Origin: a virus
Direction: 5' to 3' (one strand)
Virus record (IMG/VR): IMGVR_UViG_3300023174_000526
Span: 1 to 28,159 of that record
Length of the DNA: 28,159 bases
Shown here: positions 23,215 through 28,159 of the stretch, piece after piece
Position numbering within the stretch: the stretch's first letter is position 1
How the letters are laid out: the number at the start of each line of letters is the position of its first letter
Program-made: the position numbers and the translations under genes
The notes under the pieces: generated by a model
The model's input: only the letters and a program-made list of their open reading frames with translations
Told to the model about the DNA's origin: nothing
Databases searched by the model: none

Positions 23215-23862
23215 TTAGACCTTGGCCTTCTTGGACTCGCGCTTGGCCTTTGCGGCGTTGAGTTCGTTGGCCTTGGCCAAGAGTTGAGCGAGCGATCCGA
23301 TGAGATTGCTCTGCTTGGCAATGGCGGCTTCCTTGTCAGACACGCCCAGCGAGCGAGCAACGTCGTCGCTCCATTCGCCTGCCATAGAGAACACAATCGA
23401 GCCGATCTCAGAACGGATAGAGTCGATCTTCTTGAGGACAGACTTTTCGGTCTCGCGATCCGCGCTGACGCCGTATATATGAGCGGCGAAATAGTCGGGC
23501 GTGTTGCCCTTGCTGAGATAAGCCTCGCTAGCATCTTCGGCGATGTCGTTGAGATGCTCTTCGACCAAGTCGGTAAGAGCGTTAGAGACGCGCTTCGTTT
23601 CAGTGACACTACCGTCGTCGTTCTTGGTCTTGGTGATGTGCTCGGTCGGGATCTCAACGAGAGCTTCGCCGCGCTTGATGTAGTACTCAAGATGGCTGAC
23701 TGCCAGAACCGGCTTTTGGAACGAGACGATGCGCTCCGCAGACTTGGCAGTCTTGCGAACGTGACGCTCTGCGGTGACAAAAACGGGATTGCCGTCGTTG
23801 TCGCTGGTGAATACTGAACCAGCAAAGCTGGCTACGAGTTCGAGGTTCTTAGTGCTGCTCAT
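23215..23862 (-). CDS. Hypothetical protein, monocistronic
   Basis: The 215-residue protein is helical and charged, with NLELVASFAGSVFTSDNDGNPVFVTAERHVRKTAKSAERIV at the N-terminus, a KTKNDDGSVTETKR linker near the middle, and a lysine-rich tail (AKANELNAAKAKRESKKAKV) that could bind nucleic acid. No family is recognised. It stands alone between its own promoter and terminator, suggesting strong or separately controlled expression. Codon use is rich in G/C-ending codons. The leader has no Shine-Dalgarno sequence. Confidence 0.65.
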   Translation of the reverse strand: MSSTKNLELVASFAGSVFTSDNDGNPVFVTAERHVRKTAKSAERIVSFQKPVLAVSHLEYYIKRGEALVEIPTEHITKTKNDDGSVTETKRVSNALTDLVEEHLNDIAEDASEAYLSKGNTPDYFAAHIYGVSADRETEKSVLKKIDSIRSEIGSIVFSMAGEWSDDVARSLGVSDKEAAIAKQSNLIGSLAQLLAKANELNAAKAKRESKKAKV

Positions 23863-23961
23863 GATGTTTTGTATTTCTAAAGTGTTGGTAGTTTATTGGG
23901 ATGTTTATGATCGCGCGACCTTAGACATTTCACTGTCACCAACGGGACGGTAAAGCGATAG

Positions 23962-23977
23962 AGCTTCTTGGATGCCA
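23962..23977 (-). promoter_or_regulatory. Putative sigma-54 promoter (TGGCATCCAAGAAGCT)
   Basis: TTGGCAT and AAGCTC have exact -24/-12 spacing on the minus strand. The predicted start is near 23951, about 89 bases before the ATG at 23862. It lies just downstream of a terminator that ends the small-gene cluster. Confidence 0.65.
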
Positions 23978-23988
23978 AGAATTATTCT

Positions 23989-24028
23989 CTACAAAAAGAA
24001 ACCCTCCGTAGAGGGCTTTGCTTTGTAG
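23989..24028 (-). terminator. Rho-independent terminator of the small-gene cluster
   Basis: An inner stem CCCTC-cgta-GAGGG (24002-24015) lies within outer arms CTACAAA / TTTGTAG (23989-23995, 24022-24028). Leftward transcripts would end in TTTCTTTTT after the inner stem. It lies just after the stop codon of the 56-codon gene. Confidence 0.8.
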
Positions 24029-24035
24029 AGACTAA

Positions 24036-24206
24036 TTAGTTACCGCCGAGAATCTGGCCTATCTCGTAGTCTTCAAGGTGGAAGTCAAGACACATAATGT
24101 GAGTGTGCTTGATGTGGTTTATGTATGTATGTAAATCAAAAGATTTACATACAGGAACGAGGCAATAATGATAAGTGCCGTCGAGACTGGGAATGATTAC
24201 GATCAT
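24036..24206 (-). CDS. Very small hypothetical protein (56 residues)
   Basis: An open frame from ATG 24206 to TAA 24036 encodes a 56-residue product with IVIIPSLDGTYHYCLVPV at the N-terminus, a His-rich middle and DFHLEDYEIGQILGG at the end. It lies between the 86-residue gene, four bases away, and a terminator, on the same strand. No family is recognised; the tight packing supports it being real. Confidence 0.5.
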   Translation of the reverse strand: MIVIIPSLDGTYHYCLVPVCKSFDLHTYINHIKHTHIMCLDFHLEDYEIGQILGGN

Positions 24207-24209
24207 AGT

Positions 24210-24470
24210 TTATGCATCTTTGATTGTGATTACACAAGTACCTGTCTGAAATGCACGGCCATTGGTGCCTTTTGCAGAACGCGCAGTAACACGCTTGTGC
24301 ACCTTGAACACGTCAGGGTGCATTGGCTGAATACTTCCGCCTGTCTTGTGGCCGAAGTTAAGTGCGCCTTTGTAACTCCATTGAGGAGCGCATTTGATAC
24401 AGCGCGAAAAGCCGAGAGACTTACGCTCTGGGTCTATTAAACAAAGACATCTCAAACAACGATTTGTCAT
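24210..24470 (-). CDS. Small protein with Cys-rich zinc-ribbon-like start
   Basis: The 86-residue protein begins MTNRCLRCLC and continues to SRCIKCAP, so two CxxC pairs about 15 residues apart could bind zinc. The remainder contains NFGHKTGGSIQP and a VTARSAKGTNGRAFQTGTCVITIKDA strand-rich end. No family is recognised. Confidence 0.55.
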   Translation of the reverse strand: MTNRCLRCLCLIDPERKSLGFSRCIKCAPQWSYKGALNFGHKTGGSIQPMHPDVFKVHKRVTARSAKGTNGRAFQTGTCVITIKDA

Positions 24471-24473
24471 AGT

Positions 24474-24602
24474 TTAAAACTCTTCATAACGTCCCATATC
24501 CCAGGCACTATCATCACCAACAGCCTCGTCACCGTAGAGGCGAAGTTCTTCTCTGATTTCTTCGAGTTCGTCTATTTGTTTGTCTTGTGGTTCTTGTTTC
24601 AT
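24474..24602 (-). CDS. Very small acidic protein (42 residues)
   Basis: An open frame of 42 codons from ATG 24602 to TAA 24474 encodes an acidic peptide, with an IDELEEIREELRLYGDEA helix and a DDSAWDMGRYEEF end. Its stop is three bases before the start of the next gene. Highly acidic small phage proteins often bind host proteins, but I have no specific evidence here. Confidence 0.5.
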   Translation of the reverse strand: MKQEPQDKQIDELEEIREELRLYGDEAVGDDSAWDMGRYEEF

Positions 24603-24607
24603 ATTGT

Positions 24608-24931
24608 TTAATGGTGATTTGGTTTGTGGCTCTCGACGAACTCTTTCGCAGTCAAAAGACTAACTTGGGCACCTGTCAATCTAAGATGCAAATCTCGATA
24701 AAGTTTAATGAGTGCAATTTTAACCGATGCATAGTTTGCATTGGTGTCTGTTGGAGGAACACAATTAATCCACAGATTTTGCACCGTAGTGCTCATGTAA
24801 GTTACCGAGTGAACCTCACGGATAGGTTCCATGTCTTCGATATGGACAGACAACGGAGCCTCTTCCAGCTTGTGAAAGAAGTGCGTTTCAAGAGTGCGTT
24901 CTGCCTCTTGTTTAGTTACTGTGATTTTCAT
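24608..24931 (-). CDS. Hypothetical protein
   Basis: The 107-residue protein (MKITVTKQEAERTLETHFFHKLEEAPLSVHIEDMEPIREVHSVTYMSTTVQNLWINCVPP...) has an N-terminal helix and a strand-rich middle, then a VKIALIKLYRDLHL helix. No family is recognised. It sits in the leftward small-gene cluster. Confidence 0.5.
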   Translation of the reverse strand: MKITVTKQEAERTLETHFFHKLEEAPLSVHIEDMEPIREVHSVTYMSTTVQNLWINCVPPTDTNANYASVKIALIKLYRDLHLRLTGAQVSLLTAKEFVESHKPNHH

Positions 24932-24937
24932 ATTTAT

Positions 24938-25042
24938 TTAGGGAAGAAAGATTGACTCAACAAAGATGTAGAGTGCCCAAAACAAGACGCTTGTTCCGAG
25001 TGCGAGAAAGAGACCGATAAGAAGTTTTTCTAATTTTTTCAT
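24938..25042 (-). CDS. Single-pass membrane peptide (34 residues)
   Basis: An open frame from ATG 25042 encodes MKKLEKLL followed by a hydrophobic helix IGLFLALGTSVLFWALYIFV, so it is a likely small inner-membrane peptide with a positive N-terminus. A longer frame exists upstream, but this start fits the signal-anchor pattern and avoids overlap with the next gene. A role in lysis or host-membrane effects is possible but not shown. Confidence 0.45.
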   Translation of the reverse strand: MKKLEKLLIGLFLALGTSVLFWALYIFVESIFLP

Positions 25043-25046
25043 AACT

Positions 25047-25277
25047 TTAAATCCAATCAATTTTACTAGCAAAGCAAGCCCGTGCAATGCGAGAGACGCT
25101 CGGCTTATGACAAAGCCAAGCCTTTGCCTTGTGGACACTATCTTTATCTTTCTTAGCATTACGCTTACTCAAAGGCACAAGCAACTTGTGCATTTTGGAT
25201 TGCTTCGAGGCAAAGTGCTTGCCTAGATTGACAGCGTTGAATCTGTCATATTGTTTTTGTTTATATGTTTTAGACAT
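25047..25277 (-). CDS. Small highly basic hypothetical protein
   Basis: The 76-residue product (MSKTYKQKQYDRFNAVNLGKHFASKQSKMHKLLVPLSKRNAKKDKDSVHKAKAWLC...) is lysine-rich and probably binds nucleic acid. It is the first gene of the small-gene cluster and its ATG is eight bases after a 7-bp hairpin. An alternative frame on the same strand overlaps its 3' part; I prefer this one for its start and gap to the next gene. No family is recognised. Confidence 0.45.
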   Translation of the reverse strand: MSKTYKQKQYDRFNAVNLGKHFASKQSKMHKLLVPLSKRNAKKDKDSVHKAKAWLCHKPSVSRIARACFASKIDWI

Positions 25278-25285
25278 AACAAAGA

Positions 25286-25303
25286 ACTAGACTTGTGTCT
25301 AGT
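25286..25303. other. Hairpin immediately before the first small gene
   Basis: ACTAGAC-ttgt-GTCTAGT forms a 7-bp stem with a four-base loop; on the minus strand it is followed by TCTTTGTT and then ATG. It may be a terminator or a leader structure affecting translation. Confidence 0.55.
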
Positions 25304-25406
25304 CTTTGCCTTGTGGTGCGTGGATAGATTGAAGAATAGAAGACTCGAATAGAGTTATTTAGTGCGTGGATATTGCGTGGATAGTGATGCACTACAAGGC
25401 AAAGAC
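25302..25406. repeat. Imperfect 18-bp inverted repeat with three TGCGTGGATA direct repeats
   Basis: The arm at 25302-25319 (GTCTTTGCCTTGTGGTGC) pairs with 25389-25406, with one mismatch. Between and beside them the 10-mer TGCGTGGATA occurs at 25317, 25363 and 25374. TTTGCCTTGTGG also recurs at 25123. The region could be a promoter or operator block for the leftward small genes. Confidence 0.7.
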
Positions 25407-26178
25407 TAAACACAAAAGCCTTGCGTGTCACCTATTGTAATTCCTTGTAAAAGACAAGGCAATAGCGCAAGACTTTTGATTTAGTTTGTCATTGGTTTTC
25501 TTTTGTAAGCTCAAAAGAGACCTTTTGACTAGTCTTTGTTTTTAGTGTTTCTATTATTTTAAATCCCTTTGAATAGTTTCTAAAGTAAAGGGAAAACTAA
25601 CACTAAGAGCCTAGCTAGTTTTAAAACTAGCTAGTTTTTCTTTAGGTTCCGGTCTATTGCCAAGCCAACCTAAAGAGTCTCAAAGACTATTGGGCTTTTG
25701 TTTTTGTTCCTTTGTTTAATTGTCCCGCATTTAATCGGTTCACTCTTTCGCAGAGTCTAGACAATCTCTCAAAGACTACTAACAGCAGCCTTTCCCATTC
25801 AACGCAGGGAACACACAAGAGTTAATTCTCTCATATTGTAAGTTAATACTTCTAACGTCTCTTTAGTAAATGCGTTTGAGTTTTAAATCTTAACATTAGC
25901 TAAAAAGAGCCGGTTCTTATTATTATTTTAATAAGAGGGATTTACTTTCAACAAAACTACTTTGTCCGATTCTTTAGTGTTTCTCTTAACACTTTAGCTT
26001 TTCCCGCTACTAGGTTAAATGCGTTTCTACCGATTTACCTAGACTTTTAAGGCAATTTACACTTTGCCTTAATAGCTTCACGCTACTTCTAAAGAATTAG
26101 CCACTCCTTTGGAGTTTTAATCTCAAAGGCACGTTTTATTTATTTTAAATCCGGGTCTCTTATTTTATAAAACCGGGA
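25407..26178. other. AT-rich non-coding region with several hairpins
   Basis: No convincing gene is seen. Short inverted repeats are dense: a 24-bp perfect palindrome at 25611-25634 (half-site CTAGCTAGTTTT) followed by TTTTTC; TTTAGGTT / AACCTAAA at 25641-25648 and 25667-25674; and an ACAAGG / CCTTGT pair near 25452. These may be terminators, binding sites or a structured RNA. Confidence 0.6.
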
Positions 26179-26194
26179 ATTTATAGGTTAGTTT

Positions 26195-26223
26195 CACTCT
26201 TCTAAAAACTCTTTAGAAGAGTG
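26195..26223. terminator. Strong 12-bp hairpin after the 119-residue gene
   Basis: CACTCTTCTAAA / TTTAGAAGAGTG with a 5-base loop forms a perfect stem, 15 bases beyond the stop of the leftward gene at 26239. It lacks a clean T-run in the leftward direction, so termination is likely but not certain. Its left arm overlaps the 22-bp inverted repeat. Confidence 0.55.
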
Positions 26224-26238
26224 AGTGTTTTACTTCAA

Positions 26239-26598
26239 TCAAACCGTCGCAGGAAGAGCCTTAAGAGCCTCTGCGTTGCTATCCCCTGTCTCAACGTCGC
26301 AAGCCTTTAGGAGGGCATTTAAACGCATCCCAAGGGCATTCGATATCGCGCTCAGGGCTTCCCATCTGGCGGTCTCTGCGTCCAAGAAACTCTTAGGACT
26401 TCCTTTGGCAAAAGAGCCTTTGACAATAGGGCTAATCGCAGAGCCTTTGGAAACACCTACCGCCTTTGCGCTATCTTTAAGAACTTCCACTTTGCCAATC
26501 TCGCGAAGGAAAGTTGCGGGATGGATTGCACAAAGAGAAACTAAATCCCTAACGAAAGGGATTACGGTTGAATTGATTGAATCTTTGTTTTGGATCAT
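26239..26598 (-). CDS. Hypothetical protein bracketed by inverted repeats
   Basis: The 119-residue product (MIQNKDSINSTVIPFVRDLVSLCAIHPATFLREIGKVEVLKDSAKAVGVSKGSAI...WEALSAISNALGMRLNALLKAC...) is helical; the SKGSAISPIV part is not an obvious motif. An antisense frame of similar length overlaps it, but this strand has an A/T-rich leader like other genes here and matches the leftward transcription. Its GC content is well above that of the AT-rich flanks. No family is recognised. Confidence 0.5.
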   Translation of the reverse strand: MIQNKDSINSTVIPFVRDLVSLCAIHPATFLREIGKVEVLKDSAKAVGVSKGSAISPIVKGSFAKGSPKSFLDAETARWEALSAISNALGMRLNALLKACDVETGDSNAEALKALPATV

Positions 26599-26860
26599 GT
26601 TAGTTTTTTATTTTAATTTTAAAACACTCAAAAGACGCATTTAAAAAAACGCTAATAATCTTAGAGTGAAACTAACCTATAAATATTTTAATGACTTGGT
26701 CTTTTTGGTTTAAAGGAAAACCAAAGAAAAAAGACTCTTAAAAAACACTACAATTCGCGCCTTCCGCTTTCGCAGAGGCTCTAACGTGTTTTCGGAAAAG
26801 AACAAAGACTGACAGTGACGACTAGAATCTATGGGCCAAAAACTGTCAACAAAAAAACAA

Positions 26861-26902
26861 AAACGTAACCTAACCTTAACCTAAACGTAACATAAACGTA
26901 AC
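26861..26902. repeat. Three AAACGTAAC repeats
   Basis: AAACGTAAC occurs at 26861, 26883 and 26894, with related CTAACC / TTAACC units between. AACGTAAC also lies upstream of rpoN near 23104. Confidence 0.65.
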
Positions 26903-26907
26903 TTGAC

Positions 26908-26934
26908 AAGGCTTTTAAGTATGGCAAAAGCCTT
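26908..26934. other. 9-bp hairpin in the control region
   Basis: AAGGCTTTT (26908-26916) pairs with AAAAGCCTT (26926-26934) across a 9-base loop; a TTGACA lies just upstream. It may be a terminator, operator or origin hairpin. Confidence 0.5.
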
Positions 26935-27143
26935 TAAATTAAGTAAAAAACGGGAATACTAAAGAAAACTCAAAAACTAGCAAGTTTTTTCTTTAAAAAT
27001 TAGAAACGCTAATCCTAGAAAGCAAAAAGCTAATCCAAAAAAGCGAAAGAAAACGAACGTAAATCAGGGAAAACATTTGTAAATCTCAAAAAAAGCAAGC
27101 TTTTTATTTAGGTAGTTTTTTAGTTAATTTTAAAAATGTTATA

Positions 27144-27329
27144 AAATATGGATAATGCAGTCTAGTCTTTTTGGACTCATATTCATTTTAAGCTAAATAG
27201 CATATTAAGATAAAAAAAAATAAAAAATACACTAAATAACATATGAGAGTATTAAGTGTTAAAAAAAATATGTTATTCAACCTAATTTAGACACAAGCCC
27301 AAATTGACCTAGGGCTGTTATCCATATTT
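27144..27329. repeat. 12-bp inverted repeat around a very AT-rich stretch
   Basis: AAATATGGATAA (27144-27155) and TTATCCATATTT (27318-27329) are perfect complements. Between them lie long A-runs and a second inverted repeat, AATAACATAT / ATATGTTATT (27235-27244 and 27268-27277). The block should melt easily and fits a DNA-unwinding element. Confidence 0.6.
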
Positions 27330-27387
27330 CCCACCGTTTAAAGCCTTCTGGTCTCGCTAATTTAGGATTTAACGCACAGGCGCACAC

Positions 27388-27510
27388 CGTTATAACGTTA
27401 TAACGTTATTTAACACTAACGTTACTATTTAACACTAACGTTATTTAACACTAACGTTATAACGTTACGGCTATTTAGTAATAACGTTAACGTTAACGTT
27501 ACCGATAACG
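27388..27510. repeat. Iteron-like array of TAACGTTA-type repeats
   Basis: ATTTAACACTAACGTTA occurs three times, starting at 27408, 27427 and 27443. The palindromic core AACGTT occurs nine times in about 120 bp, including a tandem run near 27483-27500. Flanking CCGTTATAACG and CGTTATAACGTTACGG are roughly mirror-related. It looks like a binding array for an initiator or regulator. Confidence 0.8.
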
Positions 27511-27616
27511 CCACTATTGTACAACAGAACGAAGGCCCGAACTTTTTGCGCAATATCCGAACATGCCTGCACACAGATTTTATTGATTTTTTAGGGCTAA
27601 AAGTGTATTCTTTCTC

Positions 27617-27632
27617 TGGCCTTTCTATTGCT
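27617..27632 (+). promoter_or_regulatory. Strong putative sigma-54 late promoter (TGGCCTTTCTATTGCT)
   Basis: TGGC at -24 and TTGCT at -12 with exact spacing; the best match in the window to the YTGGCAC-N5-TTGCW consensus. The predicted start is near 27643, four or five bases before the ATG of the terminase-like gene, so the leader is almost absent. It faces the rightward late block, so it is a likely late promoter controlled by the phage's own sigma-54 and activator. Confidence 0.8.
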
Positions 27633-27646
27633 TTAATCCTTTTATA

Positions 27647-28159
27647 ATGAGCGATTTAATGATGCGTAATCAGATAGTTGGCCTGAGGCGCGCCGGAATG
27701 ACGTGTGAAGAGATCTCTGTGGCGCTTGAGATAGATCCTGTTGTTGTTCGTATTGCACTAGAAGCAACTGGCGGCTCTGCTGTTCTGAGAAAAGAAGCCC
27801 TCAAAGAAGACGACATCACCGATGACGTGTCTGAAAGTGAAGCTAAAGAGATGATGGGCATCATCAAGAACATAGCGCGCGATGAAGACTCTGGCGTATA
27901 TGCCCGGCTGAACGCGGCTAAGTATGCCCACGGCGCAAAGCGGGGTTATCATAAGCGTCATCTCGATCTTAACGTGGGCTCTGGCGAGCTATTGCTTAAG
28001 ATCAACGAAGCCTATATGTCTGCGTCTATGCGTGCAAGAGCGGCCTTAAGCGGCCAATCTCTCACCGCCAAAGAACTCACCGTCATCGAGGCCCCAACAA
28101 CCGTAGAGGCGTTCGTCAAAGAAACCATTAAGGAAACCCCAGCTAACCAATCCCCAATC
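27647..28159 (+). CDS. terS-like: Putative small terminase subunit (right edge cut)
   Basis: The frame is open from ATG 27647 to the window's end, giving at least 171 residues. The N-terminus (MMRNQIVGLRRAGMTCEEISVALEIDPVVVRIALEATGG) forms a helix-turn-helix typical of small terminases, followed by an acidic segment and helices (SEAKEMMGIIKNIARDEDSGVYARLNAAKYAHGAKRG) that fit oligomerisation. It is first in the rightward block, the usual place for terminase genes. No large terminase is visible because the window ends. An alternative is another HTH regulator. The strong sigma-54-type promoter sits immediately upstream. Confidence 0.65.
   Translation, partial: MSDLMMRNQIVGLRRAGMTCEEISVALEIDPVVVRIALEATGGSAVLRKEALKEDDITDDVSESEAKEMMGIIKNIARDEDSGVYARLNAAKYAHGAKRGYHKRHLDLNVGSGELLLKINEAYMSASMRARAALSGQSLTAKELTVIEAPTTVEAFVKETIKETPANQSPI

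Larger units (their letters stand above)
26179..26684. repeat. Perfect 22-bp inverted repeat bracketing one gene
   Basis: Positions 26179-26200 (beginning ATTTATAGGTTAG) and 26663-26684 are exact reverse complements. Between them lies only the 119-codon gene at 26239-26598. No flanking target-site duplication and no recombinase are seen. This could be a mobile or invertible cassette, or a pair of protein-binding sites. Confidence 0.8.
26599..27646. other. Divergent AT-rich control region, candidate replication origin
   Basis: About 1 kb without a gene separates the leftward and rightward blocks. It holds AAACGTAAC repeats, a hairpin, a very AT-rich stretch at about 27080-27300, iteron-like repeats at 27388-27510, and the strong sigma-54-type promoter at 27617-27632. 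Dense short repeats beside an easily melted AT-rich stretch are typical of phage origins, but no initiator protein has been identified in the window. Confidence 0.6.

Noticed and set aside
23284-23817. Rightward 177-codon frame opposite the gene at 23215-23862
   Set aside because: It probably reflects the strong codon bias of the leftward gene; there is no promoter or neighbour on that strand.
24938-25159. 73-codon leftward frame containing the membrane peptide
   Set aside because: It would overlap the basic 76-residue gene by over 110 bp; the internal ATG at 25042 gives a clean signal-anchor peptide with no overlap.
26225-26644. Rightward 139-codon frame opposite the gene at 26239-26598
   Set aside because: It is antisense to a better-supported leftward gene, has a low-complexity Leu/Ala/Arg-rich product, and starts within a hairpin.
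26823-26842. TGGCCCATAGATTCTA on the minus strand, sharing TGGCCCA with two promoter sites
   Set aside because: The -12 GC is missing and no gene starts within about 230 bases downstream.
27388-27510. Possible CRISPR array in the repeated TAACGTTA region
   Set aside because: The repeats are short and nearly contiguous, with no unique spacers of regular length and no cas genes nearby; the Cas4-like nuclease fits a phage recombination module.

Overview
The window looks like part of a tailed double-stranded DNA phage genome or prophage. A rightward structural block enters from the left edge: the end of one gene, then a 1762-codon polyvalent virion protein. A long leftward block from about 26.6 kb down to 5.6 kb holds replication, recombination, regulatory and small accessory genes. 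At about 27.65 kb a rightward gene resembling a small terminase subunit starts and runs off the right edge. The rightward and leftward blocks converge on a bidirectional terminator at about 5.6 kb and diverge from an AT-rich, repeat-rich region at 26.6-27.6 kb that is the best candidate for a replication origin or control region. The host cannot be named. Most genes lack a Shine-Dalgarno sequence and have A/T-rich or nearly absent leaders, a style common in Bacteroidota, but this is only a hint. I see no tRNA, rRNA or CRISPR array.

The most unusual feature is a self-contained sigma-54 transcription system. The gene at 21760-23058 encodes a near full-length RpoN (sigma-54) with a clear activator-contact region I, a core-binding region, an HTH and an RpoN box (ARRTIAKYRA). 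The gene at 17124-17966 encodes the AAA+ domain of a sigma-54 activator, with an intact GAFTGA loop, Walker A and B motifs and an arginine finger region. It has no sensory domain and no Fis-type DNA-binding domain. Six sequences of the form TGGC-N9-GC, with exact -24/-12 spacing, lie just upstream of gene starts in the right orientation: before the genes starting at 7674, 11657, 13989, 23058 (rpoN itself), 23862 and 27647 (the terminase-like late gene, the best match). I infer that the phage redirects host core RNA polymerase with its own sigma-54 and a constitutively active enhancer-binding protein. Two tandem paralogous HTH/coiled-coil proteins just upstream of the activator could supply DNA binding in trans.

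Replication and repair genes: a family A DNA polymerase split into two genes at the thumb/palm border (exonuclease half 9554-10984, palm/fingers half 7705-8700) with an ATP-dependent DNA ligase gene between the halves; a P-loop ATPase resembling phage helicases (6201-7460); an SF2 helicase (18700-20871); a Cas4/RecB-like Fe-S nuclease (12456-13382) beside a Sak4-like RecA-fold ATPase (11735-12436); a possible ssDNA-binding protein (11142-11657); and a pyrimidine-dimer-glycosylase-like protein (14889-15302).

Accessory genes: a Tad2-like (DUF2829) anti-Thoeris candidate (5635-5892), an AT-rich methyltransferase (13366-13989), a lytic-transglycosylase-like protein (14446-14892), coiled-coil proteins, and a run of very small genes at 24.0-25.3 kb. 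A 119-codon gene at 26239-26598 is bracketed by a perfect 22-bp inverted repeat. All calls come from reading the sequence; no database search was run.
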